Of a DNA stretch of 64,000 bases, positions 31,045 through 39,124 are shown in pieces. Both the position numbers and the translations under genes were made by a program. The notes beneath the pieces were generated by a model. That model made no database searches, was not told the DNA's origin, and saw nothing but the letters and a program-made list of their open reading frames with translations. Every line of letters starts with the position of its first letter. Position 1 is the stretch's first letter. The DNA is from an uncultured Oscillospiraceae bacterium (GTDB lineage: Bacteria; Bacillota; Clostridia; Oscillospirales; Oscillospiraceae). The DNA lies in the NCBI GenBank assembly GCA_910587255.1, contig CAJUKT010000020.1:1-64000 (forward strand), read 5' to 3'.

Positions 31045-33261
31045 CTAATCCAGCTCAAACTGCCCGGTATAGAGCTGGTAGTACCGGCCCTGCTCCTCCA
31101 TGAGCTGGGCGTGGCTGCCCTTCTCCATGATCCGGCCCCCCTCGATGACCACGATGCAGTCCGCATTGCGCACGGTGGACAGCCGGTGGGCGATGACGAA
31201 CACGGTGCGCCCCTCCATGAGGGCGTCCATGCCGTGCTGTATGTGCTGCTCGGTGCGGGTGTCGATGGAGGACGTGGCCTCGTCCAACACCATGATGGGC
31301 GGGTCCTTCACCGCCGCCCGGGCGATGGACAAAAGCTGGCGCTGGCCCTGGGACAGGTTGGCCCCGTCCCCGGTGAGCATGGTTTGGTAGCCCTCGGGCA
31401 GGCGGCGGATGAAGCCGTCGGCGTTGGCCGTCCTGGCGGCGGAGATGCACTCCTCGTCGGTGGCGTCCAGCCGGCCATAGCGGATGTTATCCATCACCGT
31501 GCCGGTGAACAGGTGGGTATCCTGAAGGACCGCCCCCTGGCTCAGCCGCAGGGAGTCCTTTTCAATGTCCCGCACGTCGATGCCGTCGCAGGTGATGAGC
31601 CCCCCCTGGATTTCGTAAAAACGGTTGATGAGGTTGGTGACGGTGGTTTTGCCCGCGCCGGTGGAGCCCACAAAGGCGATCTTCTGCCCCGGGTTGGCGT
31701 ATACGGTGACCTCCTTCAAAATCCGCTTGCCCTCCACATAGGAGAAGTCCACCTGGTTGAGGCGCACCGCACCCCGCAGCTCGGTGTAGCAGAATTCCTC
31801 GCCGGGGACGTTGCGCACCGCACCCCGGATCAGATGCAGCCCCATCTCCCCGTCGGGGCCGGGGTACTTCCAGGCCCAGCCGTGGGCGGCCATTTCCTCC
31901 AGGGTGAGGGGGGTGAGGGAGCCGTCCGACCCGATGCGCACCCACAGCCCGGTCCGGGAGTCCACGCCGGGGGGCAGCAGCTTGAGGGCGCCGTTTTCCT
32001 CGTCGGCCTGGCCCAGCTCGGACAGGGCCTCGTCCGCCCCCACAGACACGGGCACCAGCGCCAGGGAGCAGTCCCGGGGCACCTTCCAGGCCCAGGCCCT
32101 GGGCCGTCCGGGGCCGGTGAACTTGGACAGCGAGCCGTTGGCGTCCTTCTCCACCGGCACCAGGGTGACCTTCCCCCGGTCCACCTCGGGCTGGGCGTCC
32201 ATGACGGCGAAGATGCGCTCCGCCCCCGCCATGGCGGACAGCAGGGAGGTCATCTGCATGGAGATCTGGTTCACCGGCTGGGTGACCTGCCGGTTATATT
32301 GCAGGTAAATCACCAGGGAGCCCAGGGTGAACCCGGCCGCCCCGCCGCCGCCCATGGCCAGGGCCCCGCCCAGCACGGCGGTGACGGCATAGCCGATGTT
32401 GGTCATGTTGGAGGCCACCGGCATGATGGCGGAGGAGTAGAACCCCGCCTCGCTGGCGGCGGCGCGGTAGTCCTCGTTCAGCGCCCGGAACTGGGATTTG
32501 GCCTGCTCCTCGTGGTTGAAGGCCTTGACCACCTTCATCCCCTCGATCATCTCCTGGATGTTGCCGTTTACCGCGCCCAGGGCGGCCTGCTGCCGGGCGT
32601 AATATTTCCGGCTGCGTTTGCCGAATACCAGGAACACCGCCGTCACCGCCGCCAGCATGGCCAGCGAGGCCAGGAACAGCATCGGCGACAGGGCGATCAT
32701 TATGGCCACCACCCCCACAAAGGTGATGGCGCTGGAGATCAGCTGCACCACCGACTGCTCCAGGGCCATCTGCACGTTGTCCGCGTCGTTGGTGAAGCGG
32801 CTCATCAGCTCGCCGTGGGTGTGGGCGTCAAAGAAGCTCAGGGGCAGCTGCTGGAGCTTGTCAAACAGCTCGCTGCGCAGCTTATTGCAGCCCTTCTGGG
32901 CCAGCTGGGCCATGAGGTTGGACTGGATATAGGCGCAGGCCGCCGCCAGCAGGTAGACGCCGACGAGTTGCAGGCAGCTGCCCAGCAGGCTGGGAAGCTG
33001 GGGCTGGCCCGCCTTGAAGGCAAGGGCGATGTTATCAATGATGGGCTTTTGCAGGTAGGTGGCCGCCACGCCCAGCAGGGCGGACACCACCACGCACACC
33101 AGCGCCGCGGCCAGCAGCGCGGGCCGGTTGAGGATATAGCGCATGGTGCGCAGGGCGGTGCGGCGCAGGTCCTTGGGCTTGCCGTAGCCGCCCCGGGGCC
33201 CGCCGTGGGGGCCTCCGTGGGGACCGCCGCCGGGGCCGTGGGGTTTTCTGTTCTCAGCCAT
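31045..33261 (-). CDS. ABC exporter half-transporter with canonical ATPase site and long TMD-NBD insert
   Basis: 738 residues. A His/Gly-rich N-tail (residues 8-27) is followed by a six-helix transmembrane domain (about 45-340) and an ATPase domain from about 497 (Walker A GSTGAGKTT 532-540, signature LSQGQRQ, Walker B IMVLDEATSS, switch His IAHRLSTV). Between them lies an insert of about 130 residues (365-495) with two WAWK motifs (390 and 462), which usual exporters lack. With the partner gene upstream (8-base overlap) it forms a heterodimeric exporter for drugs, peptides or lipids; this subunit carries the full catalytic Glu. MarR-controlled operon. The stop overlaps repeat locus 3. Confidence 0.9.
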   Translation of the reverse strand: MAENRKPHGPGGGPHGGPHGGPRGGYGKPKDLRRTALRTMRYILNRPALLAAALVCVVVSALLGVAATYLQKPIIDNIALAFKAGQPQLPSLLGSCLQLVGVYLLAAACAYIQSNLMAQLAQKGCNKLRSELFDKLQQLPLSFFDAHTHGELMSRFTNDADNVQMALEQSVVQLISSAITFVGVVAIMIALSPMLFLASLAMLAAVTAVFLVFGKRSRKYYARQQAALGAVNGNIQEMIEGMKVVKAFNHEEQAKSQFRALNEDYRAAASEAGFYSSAIMPVASNMTNIGYAVTAVLGGALAMGGGGAAGFTLGSLVIYLQYNRQVTQPVNQISMQMTSLLSAMAGAERIFAVMDAQPEVDRGKVTLVPVEKDANGSLSKFTGPGRPRAWAWKVPRDCSLALVPVSVGADEALSELGQADEENGALKLLPPGVDSRTGLWVRIGSDGSLTPLTLEEMAAHGWAWKYPGPDGEMGLHLIRGAVRNVPGEEFCYTELRGAVRLNQVDFSYVEGKRILKEVTVYANPGQKIAFVGSTGAGKTTVTNLINRFYEIQGGLITCDGIDVRDIEKDSLRLSQGAVLQDTHLFTGTVMDNIRYGRLDATDEECISAARTANADGFIRRLPEGYQTMLTGDGANLSQGQRQLLSIARAAVKDPPIMVLDEATSSIDTRTEQHIQHGMDALMEGRTVFVIAHRLSTVRNADCIVVIEGGRIMEKGSHAQLMEEQGRYYQLYTGQFELD

Positions 33262-34990
33262 TTCCGCCGCCCCCTTCCTGCTGGGAATCGTAGATTTCGC
33301 GGTAGATCTTATTGGAGCCCATCAGCTGGTCGTGGGCGCCTACGCCGGCCACCGTGCCCTCATCCAGCACCACGATCTTGTCCGCGTACTGCACGGAGCT
33401 GATGCGCTGGGCGATGATGATGACGGTGGTGCCCTTCAGATTCTCCCGGAAGGACTCCCGGATGCGCCCCTCGGTGGCGGAGTCCACGGCGGAGGTGGAG
33501 TCGTCCAGGATGAGCACGGCGGGCTTGCGCACCATGGCCCGGGCAATGCACAGGCGCTGCTTCTGACCGCCGGAGACATTCACGCCCCCCTGCTCCAGGT
33601 AGGTGTCCAGCCCCTCGGGGAAGGACATGATGAAGTCGTAGGCCTGGGCGTCCTTTGCCGCCTGGATCAGCTCCGCCTCGGTGGCGTTCTCATTGCCCCA
33701 GAGCAGGTTTTCCCGGATGGTGCCGGAAAAGAGCACGTTGTTTTGCAGCACCATGCCGATCCGGCCCCGCAGGCCGTCCAGAGGATAGTCCCGCACGTCC
33801 AGCCCGTCCACCAGCACCCGGCCTTGGTGCGCGTCGTAAAACCGGGGGATCAGATTCACCAGGGAGGATTTTCCCGTGCCGGTGCCGCCCACGATGGCCA
33901 CAAATTCGCCGGGCTCCACCGTCAGGTTAATGTGCCGGAGCACGTCCTCCCCCGCTCCCTCGGTCTGGTAGCGGAAGGATACGTCCTGGAACTCCACTCG
34001 GCCCCGGGGGGCGGGCAGGTCGGCCGCGCCGCCGTCGGTGATGGCGCTCTGGGCGTCCAGCACCTCGAACACGCGGCGGATGGACGCCTGGGCCCGGGTG
34101 TATTGCAGCACCGCCATGCCGATCATCATGGTGGACATCAGGATCTGCATAATGTAGCCGGTCACTGTCTGGAGGTAGCCGATCTCCAGCTCGCCCCCCA
34201 GCACCATATTGCCGCCGTGATACAGCACCAGCACCGTGGCCACTGAGAAGCAGATCATCATCACCGGCTGGATGGCCACGATGCGAAGCACCGCGCTCAG
34301 CCCGGCGGCGGTGAAGCCGTCGTTGGCGCGGGTGAATTTCTCGCGCTCCCGGTCCTCCCGGACGTAGGACTTCACCACCCGCACGGCAATGAGGTTTTCC
34401 TGCACCGTCTCGTTTAGGTGGTCCAGGGCTTTCTGCATCTTCTCAAAGAGGGGGAAGCAGATTTTCATCAGCAGACCCAGGGCCGCGGCCATAAAGGGCA
34501 GCACCACGCACACCACCAGGGCCAGGCGCGGGCTGATGGCCAGGGTGAGGATGACGCTGGCCACCGTCATGGTGACGCCCCGGATGAGGACGCGCAGGCA
34601 CATGATGGCCACGTTCTGGATGTTGGTCAAATCGTTGGTGAGCCGGGTGATGAGGGAGGAGGAGGAAAACCGGTCGATGTCCGAAAAGGAGAAGGACGCG
34701 ATTTTTTCAAACTCCGCCTGGCGCAGGTTGGCCCCCAGGCCCTGGGCGGCGAAGGTGGCGCATCGGGCGGCGTACCCGCCCACCACCGTGGCGGCAAGGG
34801 CCACCGCCACCATCAGCGCCCCGGACTGCCAGATCACCGTCATGTCGTTTCCCTCAATGCCCTGATTGATGATCCGGGCCATGAGCAGGGGGAGGACCAG
34901 TTCACAGGCCGTCTCCAGCACCACCAGCAGCGGGGAGGCCACGGCGTAGCCCGTATAGCCCTTGAGATAGGACGCAAGGCGTTTTAGCAA
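33254..34990 (-). CDS. ABC exporter half-transporter with degenerate ATPase site
   Basis: 578 residues from a TTG start at 34990, with AAAGGAAG upstream. Six membrane helices (about 12-310) and an ATPase domain with Walker A GGTGTGKSS, signature VSGGQKQR and Walker B VLILDDSTSAVD, where Asp replaces the catalytic Glu. The switch region reads IIAQRISS, with Gln for His. These two changes mark the non-hydrolysing half of heterodimeric exporters such as TM287/288 or LmrCD. The partner is the 738-residue protein downstream. The start is 15 bases after the MarR regulator, so the three genes are one operon. Confidence 0.92.
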   Translation of the reverse strand: MLKRLASYLKGYTGYAVASPLLVVLETACELVLPLLMARIINQGIEGNDMTVIWQSGALMVAVALAATVVGGYAARCATFAAQGLGANLRQAEFEKIASFSFSDIDRFSSSSLITRLTNDLTNIQNVAIMCLRVLIRGVTMTVASVILTLAISPRLALVVCVVLPFMAAALGLLMKICFPLFEKMQKALDHLNETVQENLIAVRVVKSYVREDREREKFTRANDGFTAAGLSAVLRIVAIQPVMMICFSVATVLVLYHGGNMVLGGELEIGYLQTVTGYIMQILMSTMMIGMAVLQYTRAQASIRRVFEVLDAQSAITDGGAADLPAPRGRVEFQDVSFRYQTEGAGEDVLRHINLTVEPGEFVAIVGGTGTGKSSLVNLIPRFYDAHQGRVLVDGLDVRDYPLDGLRGRIGMVLQNNVLFSGTIRENLLWGNENATEAELIQAAKDAQAYDFIMSFPEGLDTYLEQGGVNVSGGQKQRLCIARAMVRKPAVLILDDSTSAVDSATEGRIRESFRENLKGTTVIIIAQRISSVQYADKIVVLDEGTVAGVGAHDQLMGSNKIYREIYDSQQEGGGGNG

Positions 34991-35005
34991 AGGTCACACT
35001 TCCTT

Positions 35006-35524
35006 TCAAAATGGGTCGTGGGAGGGCCCCTCCGGCGGGGGAGGGGGGGCCAGGGGGTCGGGGATGGGGTCCTGGCGCCTGGCTCCGCCGATCTGGTACA
35101 GGTTTTCCAGCATCCGGGAGAACAGCGCGTCCGCCAGGGCCCGCTCCTCGGGGGAGAAGCCATGGTACATGTGCCCGTCCACCTGCCGGAAGGCGTCCAT
35201 GCTCTGGGCGATGGCGTCCCGCCCCTTTTGGGTGATGGAGATGCGGTTGCGGCGGGTGTCCTTCTGGTCGGTGCGGCGTTCCACATAGCCCTGCCGCTCC
35301 AGCACCTTCAGCGAGGCGGCCACAGTGGGCGGCGCACTGTGGAGCTTATCGGCCAGCTCCTTTTGGGTGGGGGCGCGGGCAGGGTCGTCGGGGTAGCGGG
35401 ACAGCGCCCACAAAAGCCGGGGCGAGCCCACGTCCCGCACGCCCCGCCGGGCCAGCGCCGCCATGCAGGCGTTATGGTGGGCGCGCATGAGCTGCTGGAG
35501 CAGAATCCCGGATTGGTCGGCCAT
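35006..35524 (-). CDS. MarR-family regulator of the ABC exporter
   Basis: 172 residues. A winged-helix MarR core (about 10-130; TQKELADKLHSAPPTVAASLKVLERQGYVERRTDQKDTRR holds the recognition helix and wing) is followed by a Pro-rich tail (PLAPPPPPEGPS). The start at 35524 follows GGGAGGGG. It heads the operon of the two ABC exporter genes and most likely represses it through the palindrome at 35540-35559, released by a substrate of the pump. Confidence 0.9.
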   Translation of the reverse strand: MADQSGILLQQLMRAHHNACMAALARRGVRDVGSPRLLWALSRYPDDPARAPTQKELADKLHSAPPTVAASLKVLERQGYVERRTDQKDTRRNRISITQKGRDAIAQSMDAFRQVDGHMYHGFSPEERALADALFSRMLENLYQIGGARRQDPIPDPLAPPPPPEGPSHDPF

Positions 35525-35539
35525 AAAATCCCCTCCCAA

Positions 35540-35600
35540 ATCGTTCGCGTGCGAATGATTAGTGCACGTATTATTTTAACCGGCCGCCGGGAAAAGTCAA
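35540..35600 (-). promoter_or_regulatory. Promoter and MarR operator of the exporter operon
   Basis: Minus strand TTGACT (35595-35600), a 16-bp spacer, TAAAAT (35573-35578). Just downstream, ATCGTTCGC-GT-GCGAATGAT (35540-35559), a palindrome with one mismatch per arm, fits a MarR dimer site. Confidence 0.72.
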
Positions 35601-35668
35601 GGGGGGCGGCTGTGAACAGTTTGTGAATTCCGCGGCAGAAGAGCCGGGGAGAAATTTTCGATTTCCCC

Positions 35669-35697
35669 TTGACAAGCGGCGGATTTCCTGTTACAAT
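35669..35697 (+). promoter_or_regulatory. Promoter of tRNA-Gly
   Basis: Consensus TTGACA (35669-35674), a 17-bp spacer, TACAAT (35692-35697), 13 bases before the tRNA. Confidence 0.8.
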
Positions 35698-35710
35698 CCT
35701 CCTTGTTCCT

Positions 35711-35786
35711 GCGAGTGTAGCTCATCTGGTAGAGCGCCACCTTGCCAAGGTGGAGGTAGCGAGTTCGAGCCTCGTCACTCGCTCCA
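35711..35786 (+). tRNA. tRNA-Gly (anticodon GCC)
   Basis: 76 bases, full cloverleaf: acceptor GCGAGTG/CACTCGC, anticodon stem CCACC/GGTGG with loop TTGCCAA (anticodon GCC), T arm with TTCGAGC, discriminator T and an encoded CCA end (35784-35786). It reads GGC/GGU codons. Its last part (35758-35789) is duplicated at 35930-35961. The Gly T-box upstream of glyS would sense the charging of such a tRNA. Confidence 0.97.
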
Positions 35787-35961
35787 AAAGGAAAAAAGTA
35801 TCCCGGTCAGCCATGCTGGCCGGGATAAACTTTGCCGGACGCGCTGCCTCCACCTGTCGGCGCGGTGCGCCGCGCCGACGTGCAATGAGAGGTGCGGGGT
35901 CCCCGCGGACGCAGTCCGTGGGGTGCGGAAGCGAGTTCGAGCCTCGTCACTCGCTCCAAAA
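35758..35961 (+). repeat. Direct repeat of the tRNA-Gly 3' end enclosing a 140-bp insert
   Basis: A 32-base sequence from the T arm through CCA and AAA (35758-35789) recurs exactly at 35930-35961. The 140 bases between contain a hairpin at 35800-35826, a perfect GTCGGCGCGG/CCGCGCCGAC hairpin and a 10-bp hairpin at about 35901-35923, but no gene. A duplicated tRNA 3' end is the usual mark of tyrosine-integrase insertion (attL/attR), so this may be a collapsed element. Confidence 0.75.
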
Positions 35962-35998
35962 AAGCAAGGGCCGGTTACACCGGCCCTTGCTTTTTTGG
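35956..35998 (+). terminator. Strong terminator after the duplicated tRNA end
   Basis: 19-bp perfect arms (35956-35974 and 35980-35998) around TTACA, with a run of T at the end of the 3' arm. The next 185 bases (35999-36183) are GC-rich with no gene seen. Confidence 0.85.
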
Positions 35999-36183
35999 AA
36001 TCCGTGGGTGATTTCGATGCTCGGGCCGGCAAAGCCGCCCCTGCGCAATTCTCCGCCGCTGCGCGGCTGCGAATTTACGGCGCACTCGCGCCGCGGCCCA
36101 GAAGGGCCGTGGGGCGCGCCGTCGGAACGGCAGCCGAAGCGGCGGCGTACCACCCGCGCCACAGGTATCTTGCCCAAGGGCTT

Positions 36184-36318
36184 GATATAAATGACAAAGA
36201 TAAAAACGCAACGCGCATCCTGCTGGGATGTGCCAGAGCCGGTAGGTAGCCCGGCCGTCTCGCCGAACCGGCGAGGTAAGTAACCTGCCCCTCCTGGGTT
36301 GTCCGTTCTTTGTCCATA
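36184..36318 (+). ncRNA. yjdF riboswitch (azaaromatic-sensing RNA)
   Basis: The region directly upstream of the yjdF gene contains conserved-looking blocks AAAAACGCAACGCGCAT, GAGCCGGTAGGTAGCCCGG, CGAACCGGCGAGGTAAG and TAACCTGCCCC, which I recognise as the yjdF motif found before this gene in many Firmicutes. The class binds a wide range of planar azaaromatic compounds. The ribosome binding site AGGAGGGAT (36331-36339) lies shortly downstream and no terminator hairpin with T run is seen between, so control is probably at translation initiation. The limits given are approximate. Confidence 0.8.
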
Positions 36319-36341
36319 ACACGTTTTTAGGAGGGATCGTT

Positions 36342-36758
36342 ATGGACGAGACGAGCGGGACACTGACGGTATTTTTTGAGGAGCCTTTCTGGGTAGGCGT
36401 ATTTGAGCGGATTTCGAACGGCAGGCTGTCCGTGTGCAAGGTCACGTTCGGAGCGGAGCCGAAGGACTGCCAGGTGTGGGATTTTATCCTCAGACACTAC
36501 CACGAGTTGACGTTCAGCCCGGCAATTGAAACCGAGGTGAGGCAGGCCGCAGACAATCCGAAGAGCAGACGGCGCAGGGCCGGAGAGCAGCTGCGCACGT
36601 CAGGAGTGGGCACAAAGTCGCAGCAGGCGCTGCAGATGCAGCGGGAGGCGATGAAAACCCGGCGGAGGCAAAGCGGCAGAGAGCGGCGGGAGGCCGAAAA
36701 ACAGCGCCGGTTTGAGCTGAGGCAGCAAAAACGAAAGGCGAGGCACAAAGGCCATTGA
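36342..36758 (+). CDS. yjdF: YjdF family protein
   Basis: 138 residues. The N-terminal domain (about 1-70; LTVFFEEPFWVGVFER, VTFGAEPKDCQVWDFILRHY) matches the YjdF/DUF2992 family, and the rest is a very basic helical tail (RRRRAGEQLR, KTRRRQSGRERREAEKQRR). The biochemical role is unknown; control by an azaaromatic riboswitch suggests a response to toxic heteroaromatic compounds. The start follows AGGAGGGATCG. It is a single gene, ending at the hairpin at 36783 it shares with argS. Confidence 0.92.
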   Translation: MDETSGTLTVFFEEPFWVGVFERISNGRLSVCKVTFGAEPKDCQVWDFILRHYHELTFSPAIETEVRQAADNPKSRRRRAGEQLRTSGVGTKSQQALQMQREAMKTRRRQSGRERREAEKQRRFELRQQKRKARHKGH

Positions 36759-36782
36759 CCGCGCACTTCCCCAAAACAGCAG

Positions 36783-36830
36783 AAAGAGGGCAGAACAGGC
36801 CAAACGGCCCGCTCTGCCCCCTTTGCTTTT
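36783..36830. terminator. Bidirectional terminator between yjdF and argS
   Basis: A 12-bp outer stem AAAGAGGGCAGA (36783-36794) with TCTGCCCCCTTT (36813-36824), one mismatch, and an inner GGCC/GGCC stem; GCTTTT follows on the plus strand. Confidence 0.7.
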
Positions 36831-36831
36831 A

Positions 36832-38490
36832 TTACATGGATTCCGGCGCGGTGACGCCCAGCAGATCCAGGGCGTTGCGCAGGGTTACCTTCAGCGCCTT
36901 CACCAGGCCGAGCCGCTGGTTGGTCAGCTCCGGGTCGTCGGGGTTGTTCACCCGGGAGACGTTGTAGTAGCTGTGGTACAGCTTCACCAGCGCCAGGATA
37001 TAGTCGGCGATCAGGTTGGGCTTGCGCATCTTGGCCGCCTTGGCCACGGTGGCGGGGAACTCGCCCATCATCTTGAGCAGCTGGAGCTCCTTCTCGTCGG
37101 TGAGGCGGTCATAGCTCTCCTCCTGGTGGAAGGCGGGGATATCCTTGTTCTTCAGGATGGAGCACATCCGGGAATGGGCGTACTGGGCGTAATACACGGG
37201 GTTGTCGTTGTCCTTGGCGGCAGCCTGCTTCATATCGAAGTCCATCTGGGAGGAGATATCCTTGGACACGAAGAACCACCGGGCGGCGTCCACACCCACG
37301 TCCTCGCACAGCTCCCGCAGGGTGATGGCGTTGCCGGTACGCTTGGACATTTTGACCTCCACGCCGTTTTCCACCATGCGCACCATCTGGATAATGTCCA
37401 CCGACAGCGATCCCTTGGGATAGCCCAGGGCGGTGAGGGCGGCCTGCATCCGGGTGATATAGGAGTGGTGGTCGGCGCCCCACAGGTTCACCATCACGGG
37501 ATAGCCCCGCTCCACCTTATAGACGTGGTTGGCAATGTCGGGGGTGAGGTAGGACAGGGTGCCGTCGCTTTTGCGCAGGACCCGGTCCTTGTCGTCGCCA
37601 TAGTTGGTGCTCTTCAGCCAGAGGGCCCCGTCCTGCTCGTACAGCAGCCCCAGCTCGTCCATCCGCTTGAGACAGGCGTTGATGCGCTCCATATTGTTCT
37701 CATAGAAGAAGGTCTCGTGAATCCAGGACTGCATGTGCACCCGGTAGAGCTCCAGGTCCTTCTCAATCTTCTTCAGCTCCCGGGTTTTGCCCTCCATCAT
37801 GAAGTACTCCAAGCGCTCCTTGGGGTCGGCGTCCAGCCACTTGTCCCCGTCCTGCTGGGCGATATCAATGGCGATCTGCTTCACGTCGTCGGCATGGTAG
37901 CCGTTGTCGGGCAGGGGGTACTCCTTGCCGAAGTACTCGAAATACCGGGAGATCAGCGACTCGCCCAGCATGACAATCTGGTTGCCGGCGTCGTTGACAT
38001 AGAACTCCCGCAGCACGTCATAGCCGCTCTTTTCCAGCAGGCGGCAGATGGCGTCCCCCCAGGCCGCGCCCCGGGCGTGGCCGCAGTGCAGGTCGCCGGT
38101 GGGGTTGGCGGATACCCACTCCACCAGGATGTGCACCCCGTCGCCGGAGGTGTTCTGGCCGTAATTGTCCCCGGCGGTCAAGATCTGGTTGATCAGCGCG
38201 GCCAGCGCGCCGCTCTTCAGCTTGAAGTTGATGAAGCCGGGCTTGGCCACCGTGATGGACTCGGCCTCGGGCAGCAGCTCCCGGAGCTTGTCCACGATGG
38301 GGGCGGCGATATCCATGGGGCTCTTGTGCAGCGTCTTGGCCAGCTTCATGGCCGCGCCGGTGGCGTAGTCGCCCAGCTTGGGGTCCCGGGGGACCTCCAC
38401 CGTCAGCACGTCGGGGGCGGGCTCCAGGCCGTAGACCTCCTGAAACGCCTGGCTCACTGCGTCGAAAATTTTCTGTTCAAAATCGCTCAT
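36832..38490 (-). CDS. argS: Arginyl-tRNA synthetase
   Basis: 552 residues, class I aminoacyl-tRNA synthetase that needs tRNA-Arg for amino-acid activation. An N-terminal tRNA-binding Add-1 domain (about 1-110) is followed by ANPTGDLHCGHARGA, with HCGH as the HIGH motif, and KMSKRTGN, the KMSK signature. The C-terminal DALR anticodon-binding domain (YAHSRMCSIL to the end) is complete. The start lies 21 bases after argR. The gene closes the arginine block, linking deiminase catabolism, ArgR control and charging of arginine. Confidence 0.96.
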   Translation of the reverse strand: MSDFEQKIFDAVSQAFQEVYGLEPAPDVLTVEVPRDPKLGDYATGAAMKLAKTLHKSPMDIAAPIVDKLRELLPEAESITVAKPGFINFKLKSGALAALINQILTAGDNYGQNTSGDGVHILVEWVSANPTGDLHCGHARGAAWGDAICRLLEKSGYDVLREFYVNDAGNQIVMLGESLISRYFEYFGKEYPLPDNGYHADDVKQIAIDIAQQDGDKWLDADPKERLEYFMMEGKTRELKKIEKDLELYRVHMQSWIHETFFYENNMERINACLKRMDELGLLYEQDGALWLKSTNYGDDKDRVLRKSDGTLSYLTPDIANHVYKVERGYPVMVNLWGADHHSYITRMQAALTALGYPKGSLSVDIIQMVRMVENGVEVKMSKRTGNAITLRELCEDVGVDAARWFFVSKDISSQMDFDMKQAAAKDNDNPVYYAQYAHSRMCSILKNKDIPAFHQEESYDRLTDEKELQLLKMMGEFPATVAKAAKMRKPNLIADYILALVKLYHSYYNVSRVNNPDDPELTNQRLGLVKALKVTLRNALDLLGVTAPESM

Positions 38491-38511
38491 AAAGCGTTCG
38501 CCTCCATATCT

Positions 38512-39012
38512 TTATTGTCCGGCCGTCCCTGCGGCCCGTTTTTCTCCCATGCCCTTTTCCCCCAGCAGCAGCTCCTGAAGGTTCCGGCACAGCGCCTGGG
38601 CGGAGGCGTTGTCCCGGATGATGAGCAGGATGGTGTCGTTGCCGGCGATGCTGCCCACCAGGCCCTGCTCCTCCAGCTTGTCGGCGAAGGAGCCCACCGC
38701 GTGGGCCAGCCCGGGCATGGTTTTGATGACGATGATGTTGCCCGCCGCGTCGATGGACAGGGCGGCCAGCCGCGCGATGTTCAGCAGCTTCCTGACGTCG
38801 TTGCCCACGGCGGACACGGGCTCCACCCCGTAGCGGATGCCGCCGCCGGGGCCGGTGAGCTTCACCAGGTTCAGCGCGTGAATGTCCCGGGACAGGGTGG
38901 CCTGGGTGCACTGCACCCCCCGGGCGGCCAGCAGCTCCAGCAGCTGCTGCTGGGTGGCCACGCTCTGCCCGGAGATCAGCTCCAAAATCAGCTTCTGCCG
39001 GTCTGTTTTCAT
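38512..39012 (-). CDS. argR: Arginine repressor ArgR
   Basis: 166 residues. The N-terminal winged helix (QKLILELISGQSVATQQQLL, TQATLSRDIHALNLVKL) binds ARG boxes and the C-terminal domain (about 85-150; GNIIVIKTMPGLAHAVGSFAD, IAGNDTILLIIRD) makes the hexamer and binds arginine through the GTxAGxDT-like loop. The start at 39012 has GGAGGAAGG upstream. An ARG-box-like palindrome overlaps its promoter, implying autoregulation, and another lies before arcA. It is probably co-transcribed with argS. Confidence 0.93.
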   Translation of the reverse strand: MKTDRQKLILELISGQSVATQQQLLELLAARGVQCTQATLSRDIHALNLVKLTGPGGGIRYGVEPVSAVGNDVRKLLNIARLAALSIDAAGNIIVIKTMPGLAHAVGSFADKLEEQGLVGSIAGNDTILLIIRDNASAQALCRNLQELLLGEKGMGEKRAAGTAGQ

Positions 39013-39070
39013 CGGTCCTTCCTCCCTGCGCCGGCACGCAAAACAATAGACAGGCCGGAAAGGTCTTCCT

Positions 39071-39112
39071 AGTATACACCCTTCCGGCCTGCAATGCAAT
39101 CATTTTTTGCAT
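39071..39112 (-). promoter_or_regulatory. argR promoter with overlapping ARG-box-like palindrome
   Basis: Minus strand TTGCAT (39094-39099), a 17-bp spacer, TATACT (39071-39076). The plus-strand sequence ATGCAA-N7-TTGCAT (39094-39112) has the 18-19 bp length of an ARG box and covers the -35 element. A 10-bp inverted repeat (39051-39060 and 39082-39091) encloses the -10 box. Confidence 0.65.
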
Positions 39113-39124
39113 GTTTTTTGCATA

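Noticed and set aside
31111..33402. Plus-strand open frame of 763 codons opposite the ABC exporter, and similar ones at 36823-39072, 42044-44422, 52044-54164 and (minus) 918-2663
   Set aside because: All lie antisense to clear genes in GC-rich DNA, where stop codons are rare in the opposite frame; they give low-complexity His/Gly/Val/Leu protein.
36184..36318. Cyclic-di-GMP riboswitch suggested by CCGGTAGGTAGC
   Set aside because: The rest of the GEMM consensus is missing, while the other blocks and the gene behind it fit the yjdF motif.
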